Shown here piece after piece: positions 44,339-52,937 of a stretch of DNA of 64,000 nt. The stretch spans positions 1 to 64,000 of the forward strand of contig NZ_AUQY01000001.1 in NCBI RefSeq assembly GCF_000468535.1, given 5' to 3'. The notes beneath the pieces are model-generated. The model saw only the letters and a list, made by a program, of their open reading frames with translations. It had not been told where the DNA came from and searched no databases. Position 1 is the stretch's first letter; each line of letters opens with the position of its first letter. This DNA comes from Peptoniphilus mikwangii (GTDB lineage: Bacteria > Bacillota > Clostridia > Tissierellales > Peptoniphilaceae). The position numbers were made by a program, and so were the translations under genes.

Positions 44339-45733
44339 ATGAGAAGGGCATTTAAGTTTTCGCTATATTTTATAATTTTTATTTTACTGTCAATTTATAT
44401 TTTGGGATTTTATGTTTTCAGCAAAGTTTTTTTACCGAATTCAAGAATTAACGGAAAAGATGTAAGTTTTACAAAACTGTCAGAATTTTATAATACTTAT
44501 AACTCAAATTATGATAAATTTGAGTTAACTCTTATAGAAAGAGACGGCAGGGAGCAAATAAAGGTATCAGATTTTGATTATAAAGATAAATTAGAACCGG
44601 GACAATCTATAAACCAAAAATCGTTTTATTGGGTATTTTATTTTCTTATACCGAAGGATTATGAACTTAAATATAAGATAACCTATGATAGAGAAAAACT
44701 TGAAAAATGTATAAATAAATTAAAGCTCTCTACTGATGAAATGATTCAGCCTAAAGATGCTAAAATAATTTTTAAAAATAATAAATTTATAATAGAAAAA
44801 GAAGTTTTGGGAAATAGAATAAATAGAAGATTACTTCTTAAAAAGATTTTAGATCATGTATATGATAAAAAAGAAATTATAAACTTGGAAGAAGAAAAGA
44901 TTTATATATCTCCTAATTTGTATGCAAGTGATGTAAAGCTGAATAATTTGCTTGCTCAGATGAATAAACTGAATTCATTTGAAATAACATATAATTTTGA
45001 TGATAGACAAGAAATATTGAAAAATGAAGAGCTTTTAAAGTTATATGTTGAAAATAAAGATGGTTTGCTTGTGCCTGATATAGATAAGGTAAAGAGTTAT
45101 GTATATTTATTGTCCAACAAGTACGATACTTTTAGAAAAGACAGAAATTTTTATGCTACAGGAATTGGAATGGTCAGAACAAGCGGAGGAATTTATGGTT
45201 GGAGTACAAATATAGATGAGACTACAAAACAACTTGTAAAGGCGCTTGAAGAAACAAAAACTGTAACACTTGAACCTGTATATAAGTTGACAGCACAATC
45301 CAGAAAGAAAAATGACCTCGGAAGTGCTTATATCGAAATAGACCTTGCAAGGCAGCATATGTGGCTGTATAAAGATGGAAAGCTCATCATGGAAACGGAT
45401 ATTGTATCAGGAAATCCGTCAACGGGAAATGCAACTCCTACCGGAGTCGGCAAGATATGGACCAGGGAAAAAGATAGATTTTTAACAGGTGATGATTATA
45501 AAAGTCATGTAAATTATTGGTTGCCGTTTAATTGGTCGGGTTGCGGTTTACATGACTCTGACTGGAGAAGTGAATATGGAAAGGATTTGTATATCACTAA
45601 CGGTTCTCACGGCTGTATAAATACACCGCCTGATCTGATGCATCAACTTTTTGAAAATACTTTTGTTGGAATGCCTGTGGTTGTATATGATTCAAATACT
45701 CAAATTATTCCGATAAATTCAGTACAAAGCTGA
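44339..45733 (+). CDS. L,D-transpeptidase with peptidoglycan-binding region
   Basis: A 464-aa membrane-anchored cell-wall enzyme. Residues 8-30 form a single transmembrane segment. Residues about 40-320 resemble the repeated PG_binding_4 modules found in Enterococcus Ldt(fm)-type proteins. The YkuD catalytic domain runs from about 328 (IEIDLARQHMWLYKDGKLI) to the end, with VSGNPSTGNATPTGVGKI and the active-site SHGCINTPP, Cys426. It forms beta-lactam-tolerant 3-3 cross-links in other species. The start has AGGAGG. The stop is one base ahead of the open frame of the TraX gene. Confidence 0.92.
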   Translation: MRRAFKFSLYFIIFILLSIYILGFYVFSKVFLPNSRINGKDVSFTKLSEFYNTYNSNYDKFELTLIERDGREQIKVSDFDYKDKLEPGQSINQKSFYWVFYFLIPKDYELKYKITYDREKLEKCINKLKLSTDEMIQPKDAKIIFKNNKFIIEKEVLGNRINRRLLLKKILDHVYDKKEIINLEEEKIYISPNLYASDVKLNNLLAQMNKLNSFEITYNFDDRQEILKNEELLKLYVENKDGLLVPDIDKVKSYVYLLSNKYDTFRKDRNFYATGIGMVRTSGGIYGWSTNIDETTKQLVKALEETKTVTLEPVYKLTAQSRKKNDLGSAYIEIDLARQHMWLYKDGKLIMETDIVSGNPSTGNATPTGVGKIWTREKDRFLTGDDYKSHVNYWLPFNWSGCGLHDSDWRSEYGKDLYITNGSHGCINTPPDLMHQLFENTFVGMPVVVYDSNTQIIPINSVQS

Positions 45734-45747
45734 TGAGAGGAGAAGTT

Positions 45748-46464
45748 ATGGAGCGAAATAGAGGATTTAGTGGAAGTACCTTGAAAATTATAGCTATACT
45801 TACTATGTTGATAGACCATATAGGAGCAGGTATAGTTGAAAAAATGTATCCCGTTAATTCTGTTAATCTTCCTGCGATGTGGATGAACAGTGCGGGAAGA
45901 GTTGATATTATTTTAAGATTTATAGGGCGAATAGCATTTCCTCTGTTTTTATTTTTATTAATTGAAGGGTATACTCATACAAGAGATAAGAAAAAATATT
46001 TTATCAGGCTTTTGATTTTTGCATTTATATCTGAAATTCCATTTGATTTGGCTTTTAAAAATAAAGTTTTGGAATTTTGGGGACAAAATATATATTTTGA
46101 ACTTTCTTTGATAGTTTTAATGTTATATTTAATGGAATATTTTGAAAATAATAAGCTATTGAAATTAAGCTTGTTTTTAATTACTTGTGTTGTCTCAACT
46201 CTTATAAGAGCGGATTATGGTTTTTTTGGAATAGTGGCAGCTTTTATACTATATGAATTGAGAGAGAATAGAAAAAATCAGGTTCTTGGAATTATTCCGG
46301 CATTTCTATTCGAGATGCCTGCCATGACGGTTTATCTCAGTATGATTCCGATTTATTTTTATAATGGGAAAAGAGGATTAAAGATGAAATATTTTTTCTA
46401 TATTTTTTATCCGCTCCATTTAATAATAATTTATTTAATTAGAATTAACATTTTTAAAGTATAG
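45748..46464 (+). CDS. TraX-like membrane protein
   Basis: A 238-aa polytopic membrane protein of PF05857. The SGSTLKIIAILTMLIDHIGAG opening with Asp-His, RFIGRIAFPLFLFLLIEGYTHT, and SEIPFDL are the family landmarks. TraX was named for acetylation of F pilin, but chromosomal homologues are widespread in Firmicutes and are not evidence of a plasmid; they resemble acyltransferase-3 membrane enzymes. A cell-envelope acylation role with the preceding transpeptidase is possible. The ATG at 45748 has GAGGAG before it. Confidence 0.82.
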   Translation: MERNRGFSGSTLKIIAILTMLIDHIGAGIVEKMYPVNSVNLPAMWMNSAGRVDIILRFIGRIAFPLFLFLLIEGYTHTRDKKKYFIRLLIFAFISEIPFDLAFKNKVLEFWGQNIYFELSLIVLMLYLMEYFENNKLLKLSLFLITCVVSTLIRADYGFFGIVAAFILYELRENRKNQVLGIIPAFLFEMPAMTVYLSMIPIYFYNGKRGLKMKYFFYIFYPLHLIIIYLIRINIFKV

Positions 46465-46466
46465 GG

Positions 46467-46495
46467 TTGTAAAACGTTTATCAATATGGTATACT
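46467..46495 (+). promoter_or_regulatory. Promoter of the FMN-riboswitch/ribU unit
   Basis: TTGTAA (46467-46472), a 17-bp spacer and TATACT (46490-46495) with TGG directly before it. The riboswitch begins about 12 bases downstream. Confidence 0.75.
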
Positions 46496-46507
46496 TACTT
46501 CAGTAAA

Positions 46508-46618
46508 TATCTTCAGGGCGAGGTGAAAATCCTTGACCGGTGGTAAAGCCCACGAGTCTTTATGGACTGAACTTGTGAAATTCAAGTGCCGACAGTATAG
46601 TCTGGATGAAAGAAGGTT
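46508..46618 (+). promoter_or_regulatory. FMN riboswitch (RFN element)
   Basis: All conserved blocks of the RFN element are in order: AGGGCGAGGTGAAAATCC, ACCGGTGGTAAAGCCC, ACGAG, a variable arm, GAACTTGTGAAATTC, GTGCCGAC, AGTATAGTCTGGATG and AGAAGG closing the P1 stem with ATCTTC. It precedes a terminator and ribU. High FMN should terminate transcription and lower riboflavin uptake. Confidence 0.97.
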
Positions 46619-46637
46619 GCGATTTATTTTGCAATTA

Positions 46638-46661
46638 TGCCCCGAAGAAGGGGCTTTTTTT
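46638..46661 (+). terminator. FMN-riboswitch terminator
   Basis: GCCCC-GAAGAA-GGGGC followed by seven T, located between the aptamer and ribU. Confidence 0.9.
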
Positions 46662-46692
46662 AATGCCCAAATAAATCTTTGGAGGGTTATTT

Positions 46693-47301
46693 ATGAACAG
46701 TGTAAAAAGTAGCGGTAGAAGTAGAGTTAAGGCGATTAGCAGAATTGGAATGCTTGGTGCAGTTGCATTTGTACTTATGTATTTTCAAGTTCCGCTTGCA
46801 TTTGTAGCACCAAGTTTTATGAAATTTGATTTTTCAGATTTGCCGATTTTAGTTGGAGCTTTCACAATGGGACCTGTAGCGGCAGTTGCTATTTCAGCTT
46901 TAAAGAATGTACTTCACATTTTGATTCAGGGAACACATACAGGAGGTATAGGACCTTTATCAAATTTTATAGTTGGAAGTATATTTGCAGTTACAGCAGG
47001 GGTTATATACAGAGGTAATAAGACCTTTAAAAATGCGATTATCGGGCTTACAGTCGGAGTATTGCTTATGACAGCAAGTGCTGTTGTGTCAAACTATTTC
47101 TTTATATTTCCGCTTTATGCAAAATTATTTATGCCTATGGAAGCGATAATAGGAGCAGGTTCTGCAATCACTCCTAAAATAAACAGTTTATGGACTATGA
47201 TGATTTATTCTATTATTCCGTTTAATCTAATTAAGGGATTTGTAGTTTCCATTGTAACAATACTTGTCTATAAGAAGATAAGTCCGCTTTTAAAAGGTTA
47301 A
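46693..47301 (+). CDS. ribU: Riboflavin-specific ECF transporter S component RibU
   Basis: A small membrane protein (202 aa, about six hydrophobic segments) that binds riboflavin and uses the EcfA1A2T module. Features of the RibU family are ISRIGMLGAVAFVLMYFQVPL, FDFSDLPILVGAFTMGPVAAV and the ALKNVLH segment, with the small-residue helix that contacts EcfT. The upstream FMN riboswitch strongly supports the substrate. GGAGGG precedes the ATG. A strong terminator follows. The energising module lies at 4.4-6.9 kb. Confidence 0.95.
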   Translation: MNSVKSSGRSRVKAISRIGMLGAVAFVLMYFQVPLAFVAPSFMKFDFSDLPILVGAFTMGPVAAVAISALKNVLHILIQGTHTGGIGPLSNFIVGSIFAVTAGVIYRGNKTFKNAIIGLTVGVLLMTASAVVSNYFFIFPLYAKLFMPMEAIIGAGSAITPKINSLWTMMIYSIIPFNLIKGFVVSIVTILVYKKISPLLKG

Positions 47302-47316
47302 TTTAATTAAAAAAGT

Positions 47317-47345
47317 AATCCGATGCTCTGCATCGGATTTTTTTA
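47317..47345 (+). terminator. Terminator of ribU
   Basis: AATCCGATGC-TCT-GCATCGGATT (10 bp) with a T-run. Confidence 0.92.
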
Positions 47346-47369
47346 TGTTTAAAAATAAAATTTGAAATA

Positions 47370-47392
47370 AAAAAAGTGCTTTCGCACTAAGT
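47370..47392 (-). terminator. Terminator of the tRNA pair
   Basis: On the minus strand AGTGC-GAAA-GCACT runs into seven T just after the tRNA-Ile gene. Confidence 0.85.
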
Positions 47393-47396
47393 TTTA

Positions 47397-47473
<77 letters not shown>

Positions 47474-47504
47474 TAAAAGAACCTTGTATTATACAAGGTT
47501 TATT

Positions 47505-47579
47505 TGGCAGGGGTAGCAGGACTTGAACCCACGACACTTGGTTTTGGAGACCAATGTTCTACCACTGAACTATACCCCT
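47505..47579 (-). tRNA. tRNA-Trp (CCA)
   Basis: Minus strand, 75 bases with encoded CCA and discriminator G. The acceptor AGGGGTA pairs with TACCCCT. The loop CTCCAAA gives anticodon CCA between TTGGT/ACCAA stems. It is upstream of tRNA-Ile in the same transcript; a hairpin (AACCTTGTA / TACAAGGTT, 47480-47500) lies between them and may guide processing. Confidence 0.96.
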
Positions 47580-47606
47580 AAATTACTATTCACAATAACA
47601 AGGTAT

Positions 47607-47635
47607 AGTTTAACAAAAAATTTTAATAATTTCAA
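47607..47635 (-). promoter_or_regulatory. Probable promoter of the tRNA pair
   Basis: Minus strand TTGAAA (47635-47630), a 17-bp spacer and TAAACT (47612-47607), placed between the comEA stop and tRNA-Trp. Confidence 0.6.
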
Positions 47636-47643
47636 GCATTATT

Positions 47644-48234
47644 TTAATTTACTGTAATAAGTTCTTTAATTTCATTGAACTTTTTTTCTCCAAATCCGGA
47701 AACGCTCTTTATATCTTCTATATTTTTAAATTGATTTTTTGTTCTGTAATCAATTATTTTTTTAGCCGTTTTTTCTCCGACTCCGGGTAGAGATGTCAGC
47801 ATCTGCATATCCGCCGTGTTAATGTTTATTTTTTTATTTTCCGAGATGTATTCGGAGTCAGTATTTTCACCGAATACCGGTATGTAAATTTTATCTTCAT
47901 CATTTAATTTTTTTGCAAGGTTTATATTATTAATATCAGCATCATCATACATACCGCCTGCCGCATTAACGGCATCAATAACTCTTGAATTTGCAGGAAG
48001 ACTTATAAGTCCCGGGTTTTTAACTCTGCCACAGACGTGAACATATATTGTCGTATTTTCATCTTGTGTTTTAATGTCTTGTGATAGAGTTAGTACTTCG
48101 TTTAGATTTTCAGAGCTATCTATATTTTCTGATTTGCTTTTTTCGTTGTCTATATATATTTTAGCAATAAAAATTAGGAGGATAACGAGTATAGAAGCAA
48201 TCATTTTAATTTGATTTCTATTTAAATTATTCAT
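47644..48234 (-). CDS. comEA: ComEA-like DNA-binding membrane protein
   Basis: A 196-aa protein: an N-terminal membrane anchor (about 11-27), a linker, an SLBB domain (about 62-115, IYVHVCGRVKNPGLISLPANSRV) and a C-terminal pair of helix-hairpin-helix motifs (KININTADMQMLTSLPGVGEKTAKKIIDYR). ComEA binds incoming DNA at the cell surface in natural transformation. No other competence gene (comEB, comEC) is adjacent; the neighbour is deoD. Transformation ability cannot be concluded from it alone. Confidence 0.92.
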   Translation of the reverse strand: MNNLNRNQIKMIASILVILLIFIAKIYIDNEKSKSENIDSSENLNEVLTLSQDIKTQDENTTIYVHVCGRVKNPGLISLPANSRVIDAVNAAGGMYDDADINNINLAKKLNDEDKIYIPVFGENTDSEYISENKKININTADMQMLTSLPGVGEKTAKKIIDYRTKNQFKNIEDIKSVSGFGEKKFNEIKELITVN

Positions 48235-48261
48235 TACAACCTCCGAGACAAAATTTACAAT

Positions 48262-48957
48262 TTAGATATTAAGTGCTATTTCCATCATATTAGTGAATGA
48301 TTTTTCTCTTTCTTCCGATGTTGTTTCTTTATGAGTAACAAGAGAATCTGAAACGGTTAGTATAGTCAGTGCTTTCGCACCGTGTCTTTGTGCATTTGCA
48401 TAAAGAGCATAGCTTTCCATTTCAACTGCAAGAATATTCATTTTAGCCCAATTTTTCCATTCTTCAGGATTATCATGATAGAAGATATCTGAAGATAGTA
48501 CATTTCCTACATGAGGAGTAATACCAAGTTTTAAACTTGAATTATATGCTTTTAATAAAAGATCAAAATCTGCGAGCGCACTATAGTTTCCGTTTAAATT
48601 ATATCCGCTTTGATAATTTGAATTTGTAGATGCTCCTTGTGCAAGTACAATATCAAATAGTTCCAAGTCTTTACTGTAAGCTCCGCAAGAACCGACTCTG
48701 ATTAAATTTTCAACTCCATAGAATTTAATGAGCTCATAAGAATAAATTCCTATTGACGGAATACCCATTCCGCTTCCCATGACAGAAACTTCCTTTCCGT
48801 TGTAAGTTCCTGTATATCCAAGCATATTTCTAACATTAGTTACAAGTTTGGCATCTGTTAAAAAATTTTCTGCAATAAATTTTGCCCTTAACGGATCTCC
48901 TGGCATTAAAACTGTTTTAGCAAAAGCTCCATCTTTAGCATTTATATGTGGTGTCAT
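48262..48957 (-). CDS. deoD: Purine nucleoside phosphorylase, DeoD type
   Basis: The hexameric bacterial PNP, 231 aa. TPHINAKDGAFAKTVLMPGDPLRAK is the family start; VMGSGMGIPSIGIYSYEL and RVGSCGAY form the phosphate site; AVEMESYALYANA holds the Met-Glu ribose contacts, and VSDSL contains the catalytic Asp. It differs in fold class from the second phosphorylase at 20.3 kb. It acts upstream of DeoC in deoxynucleoside use. The start has GGAGGGAT in front. Confidence 0.96.
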   Translation of the reverse strand: MTPHINAKDGAFAKTVLMPGDPLRAKFIAENFLTDAKLVTNVRNMLGYTGTYNGKEVSVMGSGMGIPSIGIYSYELIKFYGVENLIRVGSCGAYSKDLELFDIVLAQGASTNSNYQSGYNLNGNYSALADFDLLLKAYNSSLKLGITPHVGNVLSSDIFYHDNPEEWKNWAKMNILAVEMESYALYANAQRHGAKALTILTVSDSLVTHKETTSEEREKSFTNMMEIALNI

Positions 48958-49010
48958 AAAATCCCTCCTGAAAACATTGTATATTAAAAATTAAAGTCTT
49001 TCAAGACGGT

Positions 49011-49934
49011 TTATTGTATAATTTGTTGAGTAAGAGTTTTAGATAGATTTAATATATTTTCAAATAAAATATTGTTTAAATATAAAAGATAAACTCCTCT
49101 TGGAGCAGGAAATTCCGTTTTATTTTCTATATCGTAATAATCGCTTGAGAGAATATACTTACATTTTTTATCTTTGCTATAATAATCTTCTCGTATCTCA
49201 ATGGTGTATGAAAAAATTTTGTTTCTTATTTCTAAATTTTTATTAAAAAGATTATAATTTAAGTTTTTATTGTAGCTTGTAGTTCCCTTTATGGTTAAAA
49301 AATTTTTATCAAAAAATATATCTTCAATTATAAAATTATGCTCATCTACATAAAAAATTGATTTATTTTCTATATAATTTATGATTTCAAGTGAATTTAA
49401 GAGGCATTCAACGTCGTCTTTGTTATGTTTTAAAATTGAATGGAGCAGCATTTCATTTTTGGTTTGCAAATAAGTTTTGTAGTTGTTACAAACTTCACCA
49501 CCACTGATAAAGTCACTTCTATTTATGTTTAAAAATTCTTCTATATTCTTTTGTTTGTAGCTTTTTAAATTTAATATATGTTTAAATTTATTTACATAAT
49601 TGTATAAATCAAAGCTGTTAATTGATAGAGGACTTAGATTATATTCTGTCAGTTTTGAGTTTATAAACGGAATATCAAATCTATTTCCGTTGTATGTGAT
49701 GATATTTTTTCCATTTAAATTTAGAGATTTAAGTAAATTTAACTCTTCTTTTAAATTTTCTGCAAATAGCAGTTTTGTTTTAGTATTCTTGTCTATTTCT
49801 ATTATTCCTATTAAAAAAATTGCATCGTATTTTCTTGACAGGCCTGTAGTTTCTATATCAAGCACAATACTATTTTTGAAATTTTTCAATATGTATTCAT
49901 TTTTAATTTCTAAATCAAATAATAATTCTTTCAT
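49011..49934 (-). CDS. YprB-like RNase H-fold exonuclease domain protein
   Basis: A 307-aa protein whose first two-thirds fit the RNase H-like domain of YprB (PF13482). The exonuclease acidic residues appear in SIVLDIETTGLSRKYD (ExoI), IITYNGNRFDIPFI (ExoII) and HNKDDVECLLNSL (ExoIII). The C-terminal third is AT-rich in codon use and unrecognised. The nucleic acid substrate is unknown. The ATG at 49934 is chosen, with GTGGTG upstream; a GTG five codons earlier is possible. Confidence 0.75.
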   Translation of the reverse strand: MKELLFDLEIKNEYILKNFKNSIVLDIETTGLSRKYDAIFLIGIIEIDKNTKTKLLFAENLKEELNLLKSLNLNGKNIITYNGNRFDIPFINSKLTEYNLSPLSINSFDLYNYVNKFKHILNLKSYKQKNIEEFLNINRSDFISGGEVCNNYKTYLQTKNEMLLHSILKHNKDDVECLLNSLEIINYIENKSIFYVDEHNFIIEDIFFDKNFLTIKGTTSYNKNLNYNLFNKNLEIRNKIFSYTIEIREDYYSKDKKCKYILSSDYYDIENKTEFPAPRGVYLLYLNNILFENILNLSKTLTQQIIQ

Positions 49935-50044
49935 TTTTTTATTCACCACACTTTAAATTATCTTAATTGTACTCTATAATGTTTATATTGACAATAATTA
50001 GCTATTATAGTGAAATAAGGGTTAATTTTATTAAAGGAGATAGT

Positions 50045-51190
50045 ATGATTTATTTAGATAATTGTGCAACTACAAAACCGAGGGAAGAAGTAGTTGAAGC
50101 TGTTGTTTCCGCACTTAAAGATGACTTTGCAAATCCGTCGTCACTGCACAGGTTTGGGCATGAAATAGAAAAAAAGATCGATGTTGCAAGAGAAAATCTT
50201 GCAAGGCTTGTAAATGTATCGCCGAGTGAAATATATTTTACATCCAGCGGAACTGAAAGCAATAATATTGCGTTGCATGGATTTATAAATAAAAATAAAA
50301 GACTTGGAAATAAGATAATAACAACAAAGATAGAACATGCATCTGTACTTGAACAACTTAGAAGTTATGTTGATAAGGGTTTTGAAGTAGTAGAGATAGG
50401 TGTAGATGAAAATGCAAATTTAGATTTAGACAACTTGTATAGGGAAATAGATGACAATACGATAGTAGTTGGGTTATTTCATGTAAATAATGAAATTGGA
50501 ACTGTAAATCCTATCGAAGAAATAGTCAAAAAAATTAAATCTATAAACAAAAATGTGCTTGTTCACATAGACGGGGTTCAAGCTATTGGAAAGATAGATG
50601 TGGATCTTAGAAAAATAGGTTGTGATTCGTATTCTATGAGCGGTCATAAAATTTATGGTCCTAAGGGAATAGGAGCACTATATTTAAAATCAAATGTAAA
50701 GATAAATTCTCTTGTAATTGGAGGAGGACAGGAAAGCGGACTCAGATCCGGAACTGAAAATGTACCAGGGATACTTGGGTTCGGGATTGCAGCTAAGATT
50801 ATAAAAGAAAATTTCTCTAAGGAGCACAATCATGCTGTAGAAATAAAAAAATATTTGATAAATTCATTAAATACCATAGGTGATATAAAAATTAACACTC
50901 CTGAAAATTCATCACCATATATAGTTTCGGTGTCGATTAAAGATACAAGAGCAGAAGTGTTGTTGCATTATTTAGAACAGGATGAAATATATGTATCAAC
51001 CGCATCCGCCTGCACATCAAATGGAACACATAAGAGTCATGTGCTTGAGGCAATGGGGATTAAGCGAGAATATGCGGAAGGAACAATCAGAATATGCAGT
51101 TCAAAAGATATAACAATTGAAGATATAGATTTATTTATAGACAGATTGAAATTTTATGTTAATGAAATTAGAAGTATAATGAAAAGGTGA
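50045..51190 (+). CDS. Cysteine desulfurase (NifS/IscS family)
   Basis: A PLP enzyme of 381 aa that removes sulphur from cysteine and passes it on as persulfide. Landmarks are MIYLDNCATTKP, TSSGTESNNIAL, EHASVLE, HIDGVQAIGKI, SMSGHKIYGPKG (PLP lysine) and STASACTSNGTHKSHV with the active-site Cys near residue 325. Its stop is four bases before thiI, matching the nifZ-thiI pairing of Bacillus, so delivery to tRNA 4-thiouridine is the likely job. The AAAGGAGAT site supports 50045, not the longer frame. Confidence 0.93.
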   Translation: MIYLDNCATTKPREEVVEAVVSALKDDFANPSSLHRFGHEIEKKIDVARENLARLVNVSPSEIYFTSSGTESNNIALHGFINKNKRLGNKIITTKIEHASVLEQLRSYVDKGFEVVEIGVDENANLDLDNLYREIDDNTIVVGLFHVNNEIGTVNPIEEIVKKIKSINKNVLVHIDGVQAIGKIDVDLRKIGCDSYSMSGHKIYGPKGIGALYLKSNVKINSLVIGGGQESGLRSGTENVPGILGFGIAAKIIKENFSKEHNHAVEIKKYLINSLNTIGDIKINTPENSSPYIVSVSIKDTRAEVLLHYLEQDEIYVSTASACTSNGTHKSHVLEAMGIKREYAEGTIRICSSKDITIEDIDLFIDRLKFYVNEIRSIMKR

Positions 51191-51194
51191 TTAA

Positions 51195-52370
51195 GTGGAT
51201 AGAGTTATAAGTATAAGCCTTGGCGAAGTAATGCTTAAAGGGAAAAACAGAAAAAATTTTATAGACAAAATAGTAGGACAAGTAAAAAGAGCAATAGCAG
51301 ATATAGGTTATGAAAAAATATTTAATGATATGGGAAAAATTTATATACTTGCAGATTATGAGTCTTTTGAAAGTATAATAAAAAGAGTTCAGCATGTGTT
51401 TGGAATAGTATATATAAGTCCTTGTATAAGAATAAAGAGAAATTCGGATGAATTTGAGAAAGCTGTGCTTGAAGTTGTAAAAGAAGCTATGGAGAAAAAT
51501 TCAGATATCAGAACTTTTAAGGCACATACAAAAAGGGCGGATAAAAATTATGAATTAAAATCAATGGATATAAATAATAAAATTGGGGGAATAGTACTTA
51601 AAAATACAGAGCTTAAAGTAGATGTTCACAATCCTGATTTATATGTATACTGCGATGTAAAAGAAGATATATATTTTTATACTCAAAGATACAAGGCGCA
51701 CGGAGGACTTCCGATTGGAACAAACGGCAGAGGGCTGTTGTTATTATCGGGAGGAATAGATTCACCGGTTGCAGGTTTTTTAATGGCAAAAAGAGGAGTA
51801 CAAATAGATGCTCTTCATTTTCACTCATATCCTTTTACATCGGATAGGGCTGAAGAAAAGGTTCATAACCTTGCGAAGATTTTATCGGCATATACGGGAA
51901 ATCTTACAATATATTCAGTAAATTTGCTTCCGATTCAAAAGGAAATAAATAAAAATTGTCCGGAAGATGAAATGACTATAATATCAAGAAGATTTATGAT
52001 GAGGATTGCGGAGAAGATTTCTGATAAAAATGGGTATAATTCGATAATAACAGGTGAAAATTTAGGACAGGTTGCATCTCAGACAATAGATGGGTTAAAC
52101 GTAACAAATAGAATAACGGATAGACTTATATTTAGACCTTTGATAGGTTTAGATAAGGTTGATATTATGGATATAGCTAAAAAAATAGGAACATACGAGA
52201 CATCAATACTTCCATTTGAAGATTGCTGTACAGTATTCTTACCGAAACATCCTTCATTAAAACCGAGATTATCCGATATTGAAAAGTCTGAAGAACCGCT
52301 TAATGTAGAAGAACTTGTTAATAATGCAATTTCTGAAATGAAAATTGTAAAGATTAAGCAGGAGGCATAA
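51195..52370 (+). CDS. thiI: tRNA 4-thiouridine synthase ThiI
   Basis: Adenylates U8 of tRNA and inserts sulphur. It is 391 aa, the short form without the C-terminal rhodanese domain of E. coli, so the upstream desulfurase should supply sulphur directly. It begins with the NFLD/THUMP region (SLGEVMLKGKNRKNF); the PP-loop is LLLSGGIDSPVAG, followed by FHSYPFTS and FEDCCTVFLPKHP near the end. The start is GTG with AAAAGGTGAT. The thiamine role of ThiI needs the rhodanese domain and is not expected. Confidence 0.95.
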   Translation: MDRVISISLGEVMLKGKNRKNFIDKIVGQVKRAIADIGYEKIFNDMGKIYILADYESFESIIKRVQHVFGIVYISPCIRIKRNSDEFEKAVLEVVKEAMEKNSDIRTFKAHTKRADKNYELKSMDINNKIGGIVLKNTELKVDVHNPDLYVYCDVKEDIYFYTQRYKAHGGLPIGTNGRGLLLLSGGIDSPVAGFLMAKRGVQIDALHFHSYPFTSDRAEEKVHNLAKILSAYTGNLTIYSVNLLPIQKEINKNCPEDEMTIISRRFMMRIAEKISDKNGYNSIITGENLGQVASQTIDGLNVTNRITDRLIFRPLIGLDKVDIMDIAKKIGTYETSILPFEDCCTVFLPKHPSLKPRLSDIEKSEEPLNVEELVNNAISEMKIVKIKQEA

Positions 52371-52371
52371 A

Positions 52372-52926
52372 ATGAAGAAAATTATAGTTTTTATTTTAGC
52401 AGTAGTTGTAATTGTTGGAGGATTGTTAGTTCCGAAGTACAATAAACTTGTAACACTTGATAATGAAGTTGATGCAGCATATTCACAAGTTCAAGTGGTA
52501 ATAAAAAGGCGTGCTGATTTAATTCCGAACTTAGTCGAAACTGTTAAAGGATATGCGTCTCATGAAGAAGAAACATTCCTTAAAGTAGTAGAGGCGAGAA
52601 ATAAAGTTCAAAATGCACAAAATCCCGAAGAACTTTCTAAAGCGGATAATGAACTAACAAGTGCAATATCAAAATTAAATGTAGTAGTTGAAAACTATCC
52701 GGAGCTTAAAGCAAATCAAAATTTCTTGGATTTACAAGCTCAATTAGAGGGAACAGAAAATAGAATAGCTACAGAGAGAGGAAGATATAACGAAACCGTT
52801 AAGGAGTACAACGAAGTTGTGAGATCTTTTCCGATGAATTTATTTGCAAAAGCTTTTGGATTTGAAAAAAAGGGATATTTTGAGGCTAATCCGGAAGATC
52901 AACAAGCACCGGATGTTAAATTTTAG
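52372..52926 (+). CDS. LemA-family membrane protein
   Basis: A 184-aa protein with one N-terminal membrane helix (IIVFILAVVVIVGGLLV) and a long helical-bundle domain typical of LemA (YNKLVTLDNEVDAAYSQVQVVIKRRADLIPNLVETVKGYASHE). Its function is not established. It is paired with the TPM-domain gene eleven bases downstream, a recurrent association. It starts one base after the thiI stop. Confidence 0.92.
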   Translation: MKKIIVFILAVVVIVGGLLVPKYNKLVTLDNEVDAAYSQVQVVIKRRADLIPNLVETVKGYASHEEETFLKVVEARNKVQNAQNPEELSKADNELTSAISKLNVVVENYPELKANQNFLDLQAQLEGTENRIATERGRYNETVKEYNEVVRSFPMNLFAKAFGFEKKGYFEANPEDQQAPDVKF

Positions 52927-52937
52927 AGGATAAGACC

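Noticed and set aside
45748-46464. TraX as evidence for a conjugative plasmid or element
   Set aside because: No other transfer genes are nearby, and chromosomal TraX-like proteins are common in Firmicutes.
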